DNA of 64,000 nucleotides from Leclercia sp. LSNIH1 (GTDB taxonomy: Bacteria > Pseudomonadota > Gammaproteobacteria > Enterobacterales > Enterobacteriaceae): contig NZ_CP026167.1 of NCBI RefSeq assembly GCF_002902985.1, positions 3,472,001-3,536,000 of the forward strand, written 5' to 3'. A model generated the notes under the pieces. The model was not told where the DNA came from. It did not search any database and saw only the letters and a list, made by a program, of their open reading frames with translations. Both the position numbers and the translations under genes were made by a program. How positions within the stretch are numbered: the first letter of the stretch is position 1; each line of letters opens with the position of its first letter. Below, piece after piece: positions 7,836 to 16,899 of this stretch.

Positions 7836-8018
7836 ATGGCTAATCATCGAGGCGGTTCCGGCAATTTCGCAGAAGACCGGGAGCGTGCATCCCAGGCGGG
7901 CCGTAAAGGCGGACAGAGTAGCGGCGGTAACTTTAAGAACGACCCGCAGCGGGCATCCGAAGCGGGAAAAAAAGGCGGACAAAATAGTCGCGGTGGCGGA
8001 CGCAAACCCGCAGCGTAA
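7836..8018 (+). CDS. ymdF: YmdF/YciG-type KGG stress-induced protein
   Basis: 60 residues, almost all hydrophilic, with two KGG (con-10-like) repeats: ERASQAGRKGGQSSGGNF and QRASEAGKKGGQNSRGGG. The N-terminus MANHRGGSGNFAEDRERAS is what I recall for E. coli YmdF; the paralogue YciG differs slightly, so the symbol is by closest resemblance. These small disordered proteins are RpoS-linked general stress proteins; YciG is reported to affect motility. GGAG lies about 8 bp upstream. Confidence 0.85.
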   Translation: MANHRGGSGNFAEDRERASQAGRKGGQSSGGNFKNDPQRASEAGKKGGQNSRGGGRKPAA

Positions 8019-8139
8019 TCCGCTGCGATATATCTTCCGCTAACGGCGATATGTCAGACAATATATTCATGGACGTACCGAGCGGCAATTTTGCCACACC
8101 ATGCAAACGCAGCCCGATATATTATAAGGAGGTTAGAGT

Positions 8140-8358
8140 ATGCATTTGAGACGAAGAGTTCGTAACGCACGCAATAATCATCGCACCCGTGATGATGTTG
8201 GCTGGATAATTCCGGAGGATGCAGAGTGTACGCGTTCGCCGGATAGCGGCGGCCCGGCGCTCAATATCATCAAGCGTGATGACGCTGACCGTGAAGTGAG
8301 GCTCAGTCAGCGTCAGTCGTACCTGGTCAACGCCATGGCGCACCGCGATCTGAAGTAA
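8140..8358 (+). CDS. Small basic hypothetical protein with perfect Shine-Dalgarno
   Basis: 72 residues, with a strongly Arg/Asn-rich start (MHLRRRVRNARNNHRTRDD), a WIIPEDAE segment and no membrane or known domain. It is chosen over the equally long frame on the other strand because TAAGGAGGT, a full anti-16S match, lies 6 bp upstream of the ATG. A rho-independent terminator follows at 8400. It may be co-transcribed with the YmdF/YciG-like stress gene 120 bp upstream. Function unknown. Confidence 0.65.
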   Translation: MHLRRRVRNARNNHRTRDDVGWIIPEDAECTRSPDSGGPALNIIKRDDADREVRLSQRQSYLVNAMAHRDLK

Positions 8359-8399
8359 TCAGCTGTTAAGTGATGCAAATTTGTTGTGTTTATTTTTTT

Positions 8400-8426
8400 G
8401 CCCGGCCTTCCCCGCCGGGCTTTTTT
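8400..8426 (+). terminator. Rho-independent terminator
   Basis: GCCCGGC - 7-nt loop - GCCGGGC followed by TTTTTT. It ends the small-gene group on the plus strand, 10 bp before the converging MFS gene. Confidence 0.85.
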
Positions 8427-8435
8427 ATGCCGCCC

Positions 8436-9704
8436 CTAGCGACGCAACGGCAATCCGGCGCTCTCTTTCGCCCGTAACACCGTCAGGAAGGTGATCAGGG
8501 CGGCCATCATGACAAACAGCGCGGGGGCGAGCGGATTGCCACTCTTCAGAACCAGCCAGGCCGAGAACCACGGCGTGATACCGCCAAAGAACGCCACCGC
8601 CACGTTATAGGCGATAGCGATACCGCCAAAGCGAATCCGGGTAGGAAACAGCTCCGCGATAGCCGCGCAGCAGGCCCCGTCAAAGGCGGCAATGCAGATC
8701 CCCAGCAACAGCATCGCCAGTAGCGCGGAGACGACATCGCCCTGCGCCATCAATCCCATGGCAGGCCAGCTCAGGAGGATAAACCCCATGCAGCCCGCCA
8801 GCATCAGCGGCCTGCGGCCAAACCTGTCCGACAGATACCCCATAAAGGGCACCATCACCGCCACAGCTAACAGCCCGAGCGTGGTAATAAGGTATGCCTG
8901 CTGCGTCGGAAAGCGCAGCGCCGTCGTCAGGTAGCCGGGAATAAAGGCCTGTAGCATCCAGTGCCCCACCGCCTTGATGACCACAAAACCGATGCAGAAG
9001 CCCAGCGCGCGCCGCTCGGTGGTGACCGCCACCTGCAGCGGGGCGGCCTCGGTTTTATGGCTTTGCTTCAGCGCCAGGAATTCGGGAGAGTCTTCAAGAT
9101 GGGTGCGCAGGTAGAGGCCAATCCAGCCCAGCGGCCCGGCGAGCAGGAAGGGAATGCGCCAGCCCCACGCATTCATCGCCGCCTCTCCCAGCACCGTGGT
9201 GAGCAGCACCACCAGGCCAGAGGCGGCAACAAAGGCCAGAAAGCCGAAGTTATCGATCCAGCTGGTAAAGTAGCCCCGGCGGCGGGCGGGAGCATATTCC
9301 GCCAGAAAGGTGGTGGCTCCTGCGCTTTCGCCCCCGGCGGCAAATCCCTGAACCAGACGCACCAGCACCAGCAGCACCGTGGCGAGAAGCCCCACCTGCG
9401 AATAAGTGGGCAGCAGTCCGATCAGAAAGGTGGCGCCCGAGGTCAGCATGATCACCGACGCCAGCACCCTCCGGCGTCCGATGCGGTCCCCGAGGGAGCC
9501 AAACCACAGCCCGCCCAGCGGACGCATCACAAACCCGGCGCCAAAGACCGCGAACGACGACAGCAGCGCCAACGCCGGATCGTCAGCCTGGAAAAAGTGC
9601 AGGCCAATAAACGCGGCCAGCGTGCCGTAAAGCCCAAAATCGAACCATTCAACAAAATGGCCGACACCGGTGGCAAACAGCACTTTGCGCAGCTTACGGG
9701 ACAC
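8436..9704 (-). CDS. MFS transporter, metabolite:H+ symporter (ProP/ShiA-like) family
   Basis: 422 residues, twelve predicted membrane segments. The first segment has the GHFVEWFDFGLYG signature of the metabolite:H+ symporter group. The loop 2-3 motif is GSLGDRIGRRRVL, with a second copy GYLSDRFGRRPLM in the C-half. These inner-membrane symporters import osmolytes or organic acids with protons; substrate unknown. The start is GTG at 9704, and its AAGGGG ribosome site overlaps the TAA stop of cybB upstream, so it is probably translated with cybB. E. coli has no such gene after cybB as far as I recall. Confidence 0.85.
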   Translation of the reverse strand: MSRKLRKVLFATGVGHFVEWFDFGLYGTLAAFIGLHFFQADDPALALLSSFAVFGAGFVMRPLGGLWFGSLGDRIGRRRVLASVIMLTSGATFLIGLLPTYSQVGLLATVLLVLVRLVQGFAAGGESAGATTFLAEYAPARRRGYFTSWIDNFGFLAFVAASGLVVLLTTVLGEAAMNAWGWRIPFLLAGPLGWIGLYLRTHLEDSPEFLALKQSHKTEAAPLQVAVTTERRALGFCIGFVVIKAVGHWMLQAFIPGYLTTALRFPTQQAYLITTLGLLAVAVMVPFMGYLSDRFGRRPLMLAGCMGFILLSWPAMGLMAQGDVVSALLAMLLLGICIAAFDGACCAAIAELFPTRIRFGGIAIAYNVAVAFFGGITPWFSAWLVLKSGNPLAPALFVMMAALITFLTVLRAKESAGLPLRR

Positions 9705-9713
9705 AGGATCCCC

Positions 9714-10241
9714 TTAGCGTTTTTTCGGCATCATGCGCAGGAGGGTATTGTCTTTCCAGTAGTAGTGGTGAAGCAGCGCGGCAAAGGCGTGGATCCCGAT
9801 AACGAAATAGCCCAGCTTCGCCAGGGTGACGTGCCACGCTTTCAGCGTGTCCACGAGATCAAAATTGGACTCGGCGGCGTGCGGCATCCCCAGCCCGAAC
9901 GCAAACCAGGTATTGCCCCGGTTATACATCATCACCAGCCCAATCAGCGGCAGCGCAATAAACAGCAGATAGATGGCGAGGTGCCCCAGATGCGATAAGC
10001 CGATATACATCGGTTTTGGCTTAGGCACAATCGGCGGCGCGGGATACTTAAGACGCACCAGCAGACGCGCGACCATCAGCACCAGTACAGAGATGCCGCA
10101 TGAAACGTGGACCATATTGATCAGTGGGCGGTCGCTGCGGGGGAACCAGCCGCGAAACTCCATGGCACAGTAGGCCACGATCACCAGCAGAAAAACCAGC
10201 CAGTGGATCGTGATTTGCAGGCCGGTGTATTTATTGCGCAT
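9714..10241 (-). CDS. cybB: Cytochrome b561 CybB
   Basis: 175 residues matching E. coli CybB: the LQITIHWLVFLLVIVAYCAMEFRGWFPRSDRPLINMVHVSCG start region, four membrane helices with haem-ligand histidines, and the C-terminal LHHYYWKDNTLLRMMPKKR tail. It is a di-haem b-type cytochrome of the inner membrane. E. coli CybB is described as a superoxide:ubiquinone oxidoreductase. The window keeps the E. coli neighbourhood (gapC-aldA-ydcF-hrpA-azoR on the other side). The MFS gene follows 9 bp downstream. Confidence 0.95.
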   Translation of the reverse strand: MRNKYTGLQITIHWLVFLLVIVAYCAMEFRGWFPRSDRPLINMVHVSCGISVLVLMVARLLVRLKYPAPPIVPKPKPMYIGLSHLGHLAIYLLFIALPLIGLVMMYNRGNTWFAFGLGMPHAAESNFDLVDTLKAWHVTLAKLGYFVIGIHAFAALLHHYYWKDNTLLRMMPKKR

Positions 10242-10425
10242 AGTCTTTCCTGAACAGAAGGCTAAAAAACGTAAAATAACCCAGCTTCAGTTAAAAATTC
10301 ATTATTTATTCTCCCGCACTTTTCAAAAACTTCCGTGCAGATGAGCCATCTTCAATTGCCTCGCTGGGCTTCATGGTCTAATCCTGGATGAGTTCAACGT
10401 CCCGTACATCACACAGGAGAAGATC

Positions 10426-11427
10426 ATGAGTAAGATTGGCATTAACGGTTTTGGTCGTATTGGCCGACTGGTTCTCCGTCGGTTGCTGGAAACGCAGGAC
10501 AGTAATAGCGTGGTGGCGATTAACGATTTGACGTCGCCAAAAGTGCTGGCCTACCTGTTAAAACATGACTCTAACTATGGCCCCTTCCCCTGGAGCGTCG
10601 ACTTCACTGAAGACGCGCTGATCGTCGACGGGAAATCCATTTCGGTTTACGCCGAGAAAGAGGCGAAAAACATCCCGTGGCGATCTGCGGGCGTGGATCT
10701 GGTAGTGGAGTGCACCGGGTTCTACACCTCGCAGGAGAAATCCCAGGCCCATCTGGACGCGGGCGCCAAAAAAGTGCTGATCTCCGCCCCGGCCGGCGAG
10801 ATGAAAACCATCGTCTTTAACGTTAACGACGACACCATCGAGGCCAGTGACACCATTATCTCTGTCGCCTCCTGCACCACCAACTGCCTGGCCCCGCTGG
10901 CGAAAGTGCTGCACGACGCCTTTGGCATCAAGGCGGGCACCATGACCACCATCCACGCCTATACCGGCACCCAGGCGCTGGTGGATGGGCCGCGCGGCAA
11001 GGATCTTCGCGCCTCCCGCGCCGCGGCGGAAAACATCATTCCGCACACCACCGGCGCGGCGAAGGCCATTGGGCTGGTGATCCCCGCCCTGAGCGGCAAG
11101 CTGAAAGGCCACGCCCAGCGCGTGCCGGTTAAAACCGGCTCCGTCACCGAGCTGGTCTCTATTCTGGATAAAAAAGTGAGCGTGGATGAGATCCATCAGG
11201 CGCTGAAAAAGGCCACTGAGGGCAACGAATCCTTCGGTTATACCGACGAAGAGATTGTCTCGTCCGATGTGATCGGCAGCCACTTTGGGTCGATATTCGA
11301 TGCCACCCAGACCGAGGTCACCGAGGCGGGCGATGTCCAGCTGGTGAAAACCGTCGCCTGGTACGACAACGAATATGGTTTTGTCACCCAGCTGGTGCGG
11401 ACCCTGGATAAGTTCGCGGCGCTGTAA
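10426..11427 (+). CDS. gapC: Glyceraldehyde-3-phosphate dehydrogenase GapC, intact
   Basis: 333 residues with the full GAPDH architecture: an INGFGRIGR Rossmann start, a catalytic Cys in [12 protein letters not shown], the [27 protein letters not shown] block, and a [16 protein letters not shown] end. It converts glyceraldehyde-3-phosphate to 1,3-bisphosphoglycerate with NAD. Position between cybB and aldA marks it as gapC, the second GAPDH gene, not gapA. In E. coli K-12 gapC is broken; here it is open from start to stop with all active-site residues. ACAGGAGAAG precedes the ATG. Confidence 0.93.
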   Translation: MSKIGINGFGRIGRLVLRRLLETQDSNSVVAINDLTSPKVLAYLLKHDSNYGPFPWSVDFTEDALIVDGKSISVYAEKEAKNIPWRSAGVDLVVECTGFYTSQEKSQAHLDAGAKKVLISAPAGEMKTIVFNVNDDTIEASDTIISVASCTTNCLAPLAKVLHDAFGIKAGTMTTIHAYTGTQALVDGPRGKDLRASRAAAENIIPHTTGAAKAIGLVIPALSGKLKGHAQRVPVKTGSVTELVSILDKKVSVDEIHQALKKATEGNESFGYTDEEIVSSDVIGSHFGSIFDATQTEVTEAGDVQLVKTVAWYDNEYGFVTQLVRTLDKFAAL

Positions 11428-11433
11428 TCACCC

Positions 11434-11456
11434 TGCGGACAGCCAGGCTGTCCGCA
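11434..11456 (+). terminator. Strong hairpin after gapC
   Basis: An 11-bp perfect inverted repeat, TGCGGACAGCC/GGCTGTCCGCA, with a 1-nt centre begins 7 bp after the gapC stop. There is no T-tract, so it may be an mRNA-stabilising stem rather than an intrinsic terminator. Confidence 0.45.
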
Positions 11457-11530
11457 ACCTGTGAAACTGTTCAGGTTTTCATTCCGTTAACCCTGCTATA
11501 ACAAACGCTTTCCAGAGAGGGAGCGTTAAC

Positions 11531-12457
11531 ATGGAAGCACTCAGCCGCGAAACACTCGAACAGAATATGGCCCACGCTGTTAGCAGTTCGGCCACCTTTA
11601 CCATCTGGCCCGATAATGAAGCCCCGGGCGCGCAGACCAGCGACGCCGTCTTTACCCCGGAACCCCACCACACCGGTACCTCCCACTTTGATCGCGCCGT
11701 CACCGGCATCCGCGCCCCGGAGATAACCGTCTATACCCCGAGCAAACCTAACGGGGTGGGTATCCTGGTGACGCCGGGCGGGTCATACCGCCGCGTGGTG
11801 CTGGATAAAGAGGGCAGCGCGCTGGCCTCCTTCTTTAACGCCCGCGGCTACACCCTGTTTGTGATGACCTACCGCATGCCGGGGGATGGTCATGAAGAGG
11901 GGGCCGACGCGCCGCTGGCCGACATCCAGCGCGCCATGCGGGTGATCCGCGCCAGTGCCGGGGAGTGGCAGCTGGATCCGGCGCGGATTGGAGTGCTGGG
12001 CTTCTCGGCGGGCGGTCACGTGGCGGCGAGCCTCGGTACCCGCCATGACGAAACGGTATACGCCCCGCTCGACGCCGCCGACGCGCTATCCGCCCGTCCG
12101 GCTTTTATGGCGCTGGTCTATCCGGTGATCACCATGCAGGGCGAACACTACCACCCGGGCTCGCGCCTTGAGCTGATGGGTGACAACCCTGGCGAAGAGC
12201 TGATCCGCCGCTATTCGCTGGAAGCGCGCGTCACCCGCGATGCCCCGCCGACCTTCCTGCTGCATGCCGCCGACGACCCGGCGGTGAAGGCCGAGAACAG
12301 CCTGGCGATGTTTACCGCCCTGCGCCGCGTTGGGGTGCCGGTTGAGATGCATCTGTTCGAGCGCGGGAAACATGGATTCGGCATCCGCGATGCCCAGGGG
12401 CTGCCGGTGGCCCTCTGGCCGGAGCTGATGATGAACTGGATTGCGACGAAGGTGTAA
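11531..12457 (+). CDS. Alpha/beta hydrolase (acetyl-xylan-esterase/BD-FAE-like)
   Basis: 308 residues without a signal peptide. ILVTPGGSYRRVVLDKEG is the oxyanion-hole strand of the family. The nucleophile elbow is GFSAGGH, an Asp follows in LLHAADDPAVKAENS, and the His is in ERGKHGFGIRD. This is a cytosolic Ser-Asp-His esterase of the acetyl-ester type, active on an unknown ester. The family is often found next to sugar-use genes, but here the neighbours are gapC and aldA. GAGAGGGAG precedes the ATG. Confidence 0.83.
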   Translation: MEALSRETLEQNMAHAVSSSATFTIWPDNEAPGAQTSDAVFTPEPHHTGTSHFDRAVTGIRAPEITVYTPSKPNGVGILVTPGGSYRRVVLDKEGSALASFFNARGYTLFVMTYRMPGDGHEEGADAPLADIQRAMRVIRASAGEWQLDPARIGVLGFSAGGHVAASLGTRHDETVYAPLDAADALSARPAFMALVYPVITMQGEHYHPGSRLELMGDNPGEELIRRYSLEARVTRDAPPTFLLHAADDPAVKAENSLAMFTALRRVGVPVEMHLFERGKHGFGIRDAQGLPVALWPELMMNWIATKV

Positions 12458-12478
12458 GCGGAAGGGTGCAGTCTGGAT

Positions 12479-12584
12479 GCCGGGTGGCGCTGCGCTTACC
12501 CGGCCTACAAAACCGGCAAACGGCATCGGACACGTAGGCCGGGTAAGGCGAAGCCGCCACCCGGCAAGCCTCGCGCCACCCGGC
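12479..12584. repeat. REP cluster (BIME)
   Basis: Two facing REP units, GCCGGGTGGCGCTGCGC...CCCGGCCTACAAA and GTAGGCCGGGTAAGGCG...CACCCGGC, followed by a partial third. They lie between converging genes (hydrolase and aldA). Confidence 0.85.
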
Positions 12585-12591
12585 GTCTCTA

Positions 12592-14031
12592 TCACGACTG
12601 CAAATAGACCACCTGGGTCTGCAAATACTCGTGCAGACCGTGTTTGCCATCCGCTCCACCGATCCCCGATTTACGCCATCCCGCGTGGAAGCCCTGCATC
12701 GCTTCAAAGTTCTCGCGGTTGATGTAGGTTTCACCGAACTTCAGCCCTTTAATGGCCTTCATCGCCACGTTCAGATCCCGGGTATAAATCGAGGATGTCA
12801 GACCATAATCGCTGTCGTTGGCCATCTTCAGCGCCTCCTCCAGGGTGTCAAATACCACCACCGGCAGCACCGGTCCGAAGGTCTCTTCGTGCATGATGCT
12901 CATCTCCTGACGCACGTCCAGCAGCAGCGTTGGCGGATAGAAGTAGCCCTTCCCTTCCACCGCTTTGCCGCCCAGCACCACTTTCGCCCCCTGCTCTACC
13001 GCCAGCGCCACCTTCTGCTCAACACGCGCCAGCGCCGCGGCGTTGATCAGCGGGCCCATGGCGATGTCGTTACGCTCGGCCGGGTTGCCAAACTGCACCG
13101 CTTTCATCGCTTCGCCCAGACGGTTTGCAAAGCGGTCGTAGATGCCCTTCTGCACATAGACGCGCTCGGCGCAGTTACAGACCTGCCCGGTGTTGATCAC
13201 CCGCGAGTCAACAATCGCCTTCACCGCCAGCTCCAGATCTGCGTCGTCCATCACGATAGCCGGGGCTTTACCGCCCAGCTCGAGGCACACTTTGGTGATG
13301 TTCTTCGCGGCGGCGGCTATGATCTTCTCGCCTGCGGCCACGCTGCCGGTCATGCTGACCATCGCCACTTTCGGGTTGCCCGCCAGCTCCTGGCCCACGG
13401 TTTCCCCGCGTCCCAGCACCAGGTTAAAAACCCCTTTCGGCAGGCCGATCTCGTCGACGATTTTGGCGAAGGCGATGGCGTTGTTCGGAGTAAATTCGCT
13501 CGGCTTAATGACGATGGTGTTGCCGGTCACCAGCGCAGGTGCCAGCTTGCGGGCGATCAGGAAGAACGGGAAGTTCCACGGCAGAATACCGGTGGTGACG
13601 CCCAGGGCGCGTTTGAACAGCAGAATGTTTTCGCCCGGACGATCGCTCTGGATAATTTCGCCCTCGTAGCGGCGGGCCCACTCCGCCATGTAGTCGAGAT
13701 AGTCGGCGGTGAAGGAGACCTCAACCTCCGCGAGCTGCTGGATCTTGCCGCCTTCGGCAACGATCAGGGCGCTGATCTCGCTGGCGCGCTCACGAATGCC
13801 TGCCGCGATTTTACGCAGCCAGCCTGCGCGCTGGATGGCAGGCAGTGCCTCCCAGGCCTCCTGGGCGCGTTCGGCTGCGTCAATCGCCTTGCGGGCATCT
13901 TCGGCACTGCCGTCGGGAATACGGGAAATGACCTCTTCGGTGGCCGGATTGATGACATCAATCCAGGCATCACCCTGCCAGGCTACAAACTGTCCATCGA
14001 TATACATAGGATGTTGTACGGGTACTGTCAT
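12592..14031 (-). CDS. aldA: Lactaldehyde/glycolaldehyde dehydrogenase AldA
   Basis: 479 residues, the E. coli AldA length, with a matching N-terminus (MTVPVQHPMYIDGQF). Aldehyde-dehydrogenase motifs are complete: the PWNFPFFLIARKLAPAL region, the VCLELGGKAP catalytic Glu and the NTGQVCNCAERVYV catalytic Cys. It oxidises L-lactaldehyde (fucose/rhamnose breakdown) and glycolaldehyde with NAD. In E. coli the gene is CRP-dependent, and a strong CRP-like site lies about 95 bp upstream here. The order gapC-aldA-ydcF is as in E. coli. Confidence 0.96.
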   Translation of the reverse strand: MTVPVQHPMYIDGQFVAWQGDAWIDVINPATEEVISRIPDGSAEDARKAIDAAERAQEAWEALPAIQRAGWLRKIAAGIRERASEISALIVAEGGKIQQLAEVEVSFTADYLDYMAEWARRYEGEIIQSDRPGENILLFKRALGVTTGILPWNFPFFLIARKLAPALVTGNTIVIKPSEFTPNNAIAFAKIVDEIGLPKGVFNLVLGRGETVGQELAGNPKVAMVSMTGSVAAGEKIIAAAAKNITKVCLELGGKAPAIVMDDADLELAVKAIVDSRVINTGQVCNCAERVYVQKGIYDRFANRLGEAMKAVQFGNPAERNDIAMGPLINAAALARVEQKVALAVEQGAKVVLGGKAVEGKGYFYPPTLLLDVRQEMSIMHEETFGPVLPVVVFDTLEEALKMANDSDYGLTSSIYTRDLNVAMKAIKGLKFGETYINRENFEAMQGFHAGWRKSGIGGADGKHGLHEYLQTQVVYLQS

Positions 14032-14125
14032 GACTCGCTCCTGTAATTACACTGTTTTTAACAAGTAAAATTATTGTTAAAAACTACAGTTCCCGATCCT
14101 CAATCCCAGCGTATCGCGCTGTTTT

Positions 14126-14141
14126 TGTGAGATATCTCATA
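14126..14141. promoter_or_regulatory. Candidate CRP site upstream of aldA
   Basis: TGTGAGATATCTCATA fits the CRP consensus TGTGA-N6-TCACA, with one mismatch, inside a 12-bp palindrome. It lies 95 bp upstream of the aldA start, in agreement with known cAMP-CRP activation of E. coli aldA. Confidence 0.7.
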
Positions 14142-14230
14142 AAAGAAACGGGTCAGCAGGAGGAAAACATTACATTCCGGCAACAGAGAGTTGCCCGTTT
14201 GCGTCAAACTCATCGCAAACGGGCAACGCG

Positions 14231-15034
14231 TTACAGCAGCGCGCGGCTGGCCAGCGCTTCGGTGAGCACCTCATCATGACGCAGGATCTGCCAGGCGGCC
14301 TCTACCTCGGCAGGAATATCCACATGCACGATAAAATCGCGGCCAAGCGGACCGTAGCCATTGATGTCATCCCGCAGGCGCGGGAGCTCGCCCAGCACCA
14401 GCGACAGATAGCGCTCGACGGGCCACAGCCCCTCGCCGCCGCCGCGGAACACCAGGCCCTCATCACTGTTTTGCAGTTGCGGCACAATGCCGGGATGGCT
14501 GGTCCACGACGGGGCATCTGGCTTATCGCGCCAGACGCGGGCAAAGGTCGCCATGGTCCGCCGCTGCATGGTCGGGTCCTGCACCACAATCCCGCGCGTC
14601 ACCCTTAGCTGATGATGGAGGAACGTCGCGGCGCTGAAGCGGGCATTTTCACCGCAGTTGGTGGATTGATCTTCAACCAGCAACCGCTCCGGCGGAATAT
14701 GCCAGAACTCCCGGGCAATCTCCGCCAGAATGGTGGCCTCGGCTTTGCCGGTAGTGCGCACCTTGTTATAACGCGGATGCTGCGCGATGGCGGCATATAA
14801 GAAGGTGGTGGAATGGCCTATCCCGCCGCTGATCAGCAGCGGCACGGCAAGCTCCGATGCCAGACGGCAGGCTGCGTCGATGGAGGGGATCACCGCATTA
14901 CCGGCCAGCACCACCAGATCCGGCTGTAGCGCGGGCGGATTGTAAGGCAGATTGTCTTCAGCGAGCCAGGCGCCGACTGTATTGACCGCAGACAGGGTTT
15001 TATCCGGCAGAGACGGGAAGATTGTGAGACTCAT
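14231..15034 (-). CDS. ydcF: YdcF, DUF218-family protein
   Basis: 267 residues matching E. coli YdcF. The [17 protein letters not shown] and [22 protein letters not shown] segments are followed by [15 protein letters not shown] and [16 protein letters not shown]218 proteins have a Rossmann-like fold; E. coli YdcF is reported to bind S-adenosylmethionine, and its role is unknown. It sits between aldA and the next transporter as in the E. coli order, about 200 bp from aldA, so it has its own promoter. GGAGG precedes the ATG. Confidence 0.95.
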   Translation of the reverse strand: MSLTIFPSLPDKTLSAVNTVGAWLAEDNLPYNPPALQPDLVVLAGNAVIPSIDAACRLASELAVPLLISGGIGHSTTFLYAAIAQHPRYNKVRTTGKAEATILAEIAREFWHIPPERLLVEDQSTNCGENARFSAATFLHHQLRVTRGIVVQDPTMQRRTMATFARVWRDKPDAPSWTSHPGIVPQLQNSDEGLVFRGGGEGLWPVERYLSLVLGELPRLRDDINGYGPLGRDFIVHVDIPAEVEAAWQILRHDEVLTEALASRALL

Positions 15035-15362
15035 CGTTACCTCCTTCCAGCAAGTAAGTTCAGGGTAACGCGCGGGCCGTCGGTTAACAGAGGATCCCTC
15101 TGAAAGCGAAATCGGCAGTTACCTTATAAGAATAGTCATTAAACTGAAATAACCAGAAACGTCCAAAAATCAGGCGGTTGCACCTGCATTATATGCTGTA
15201 ACTTAGGCCATTAAAAAAATTAAGCGCCAGAAATATCGCCATTAAAAGCAGTGATTGCTGCTTATTTCAGCGTGATCTGACCAGTTTTCACCTCGTCCTG
15301 CTTGCCAAAAGTAACAGCTCTCCCTAAGTTGCTTAACAATTCGACAACCTTTTTTCCTTTCT

Positions 15363-15394
15363 GGGTTGCACCCGAAGCGCGCCGGGTGTCACCC
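15363..15394. promoter_or_regulatory. Tandem GGGT-N3-ACCC dyads upstream of the MFS gene
   Basis: GGGTTGCACCC (15363-15373) and GGGTGTCACCC (15384-15394) are two 11-bp dyads 21 bp apart centre to centre, ending 30 bp before the start codon. This looks like a regulator site. The rest of 15035-15362, AT-rich in its middle, shows no gene. Confidence 0.45.
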
Positions 15395-15424
15395 GCTTCA
15401 TCATCCACTGGGCGGGATCACGGT

Positions 15425-16747
15425 ATGACACAACAACACGAAAGCAGTACCGCAGTTTTACGCAAAAATAAAAAGGTGCTGGTCGCCAGCCTCACCGGCA
15501 GCGCCATTGAATGGTTTGACTATTTTCTTTACGGCACAGCCGCGGCGCTGGTGTTCAACAAGATCTTCTTCCCGATGGTCGACCCGGTCATCGGCCTGAT
15601 TTTGTCCTATCTCTCGTTCTCGTTAACTTTCTTTATCCGCCCCATCGGGGGGGTGATATTCGCCCACATCGGGGATCGTATCGGGCGCAAAAAAACGCTG
15701 GTGTTAACCCTATCGTTGATGGGGGGTGCAACCGTGATGATTGGGCTGTTACCTACCTATGAGCAGATTGGCCTCTGGGCCCCGGCCCTGCTGATCCTGA
15801 TGCGCATTATTCAGGGAATGGGAATTGGCGGCGAATGGGGCGGTGCTCTGCTGCTGGCTTATGAGTACGCGCCGGAGAAGCGTAAAGGTTTCTTCGGCAG
15901 TATTCCACAGGCGGGGGTGACCATCGGCATGCTGATGGCGACCTTTATCGTCTCGCTGATGACGCTGTTCAGCGAAGAGGATTTCCTCTCCTGGGGCTGG
16001 CGTATTCCGTTCCTGCTGAGTTCGGTGCTGGTGCTGCTCGGCCTGTGGATCCGTAAGGATATCGACGAAACGCCGGAGTTTAAAAAGGTGAAATCCTCCG
16101 GCAAGGTGGCCAAAGCCCCGCTGCGCGATACGCTGAAATACCACTGGCGCGAAGTGCTGATCGCCGCCGGGCTAAAAGTGGTTGAGACCGCGCCCTTCTA
16201 CATCTTCTCCACCTTTGTGGTCAGCTACGCCACCACCACGCTCAGCTATCAAAAATCGCAGGCGCTGGAGGCCGTGACCCTCGGGGCGCTGGTCGCCACC
16301 ATCATGATCCCGCTGATGGGGCTGCTGTCGGATAAGGTCGGTCGCCAGCGAATGTATGCCGTCAGCGTCTTTGTCCTCGGCCTGTTTATCGTGCCGTGGT
16401 TTATGCTGCTCAACACCGGCACCACGTGGGGCATCGTGCTGGCTACCGTCATCGCTTTCGGCGTGCTGTGGGCGCCGGTCACCGCGGTACTCGGCACCCT
16501 CTGTTCAGAAATTTTCACCGCCAACGTCCGCTACACCGGCATCACCCTCGGCTATCAGCTGGGCGCAGCCCTGGCGGGCGGCACCGCGCCGCTGATTGCC
16601 ACCGGCCTGCTGGCGAAATATAACGGCGACTGGGTGCCGGTGGCCTGGTATCTGGCGGTCACAGTGACCATCTCCCTGATTGCGATCTTCTGTGCCAGCC
16701 GGGTTAAACGCGCCCCGGTCATCAACGCACAAACCCACGAACTCTGA
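15425..16747 (+). CDS. MFS transporter, metabolite:H+ symporter family
   Basis: 440 residues, twelve predicted membrane helices. The family signature SAIEWFDYFLYGTAAAL is in helix 1, GDRIGRKKTL and GLLSDKVGRQRM are in the two cytosolic loops, and the helix 4-5 region has the GMGIGGEWGGALLLAYEYAP motif. It probably imports an organic acid or osmolyte with protons; the substrate is not evident. It is a distant paralogue of the gene at 8436. I start at ATG 15425, where the conserved domain begins; the frame extends upstream to 15302 through non-conserved sequence. The ribosome site is weak (GGGA). Confidence 0.85.
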   Translation: MTQQHESSTAVLRKNKKVLVASLTGSAIEWFDYFLYGTAAALVFNKIFFPMVDPVIGLILSYLSFSLTFFIRPIGGVIFAHIGDRIGRKKTLVLTLSLMGGATVMIGLLPTYEQIGLWAPALLILMRIIQGMGIGGEWGGALLLAYEYAPEKRKGFFGSIPQAGVTIGMLMATFIVSLMTLFSEEDFLSWGWRIPFLLSSVLVLLGLWIRKDIDETPEFKKVKSSGKVAKAPLRDTLKYHWREVLIAAGLKVVETAPFYIFSTFVVSYATTTLSYQKSQALEAVTLGALVATIMIPLMGLLSDKVGRQRMYAVSVFVLGLFIVPWFMLLNTGTTWGIVLATVIAFGVLWAPVTAVLGTLCSEIFTANVRYTGITLGYQLGAALAGGTAPLIATGLLAKYNGDWVPVAWYLAVTVTISLIAIFCASRVKRAPVINAQTHEL

Positions 16748-16899
16748 TCCCCAGGCGGCCAGCACTTGCTGGCCGCTGTCATACTTACCGCTCACATTTG
16801 ATTAACCCGCTATTATCATATTCACTTGAAACAGACTTTGCGTCAGACGTAGAATCATTAGCCCACTAACTATCATCAATGCGACAGGTAATAAACGCT

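Noticed and set aside
8122..8343. 73-codon frame on the minus strand
   Set aside because: The plus-strand frame at 8140 has a perfect Shine-Dalgarno and a terminator; this one has neither.
12631..14046. 471-codon plus-strand frame
   Set aside because: Shadow of aldA.
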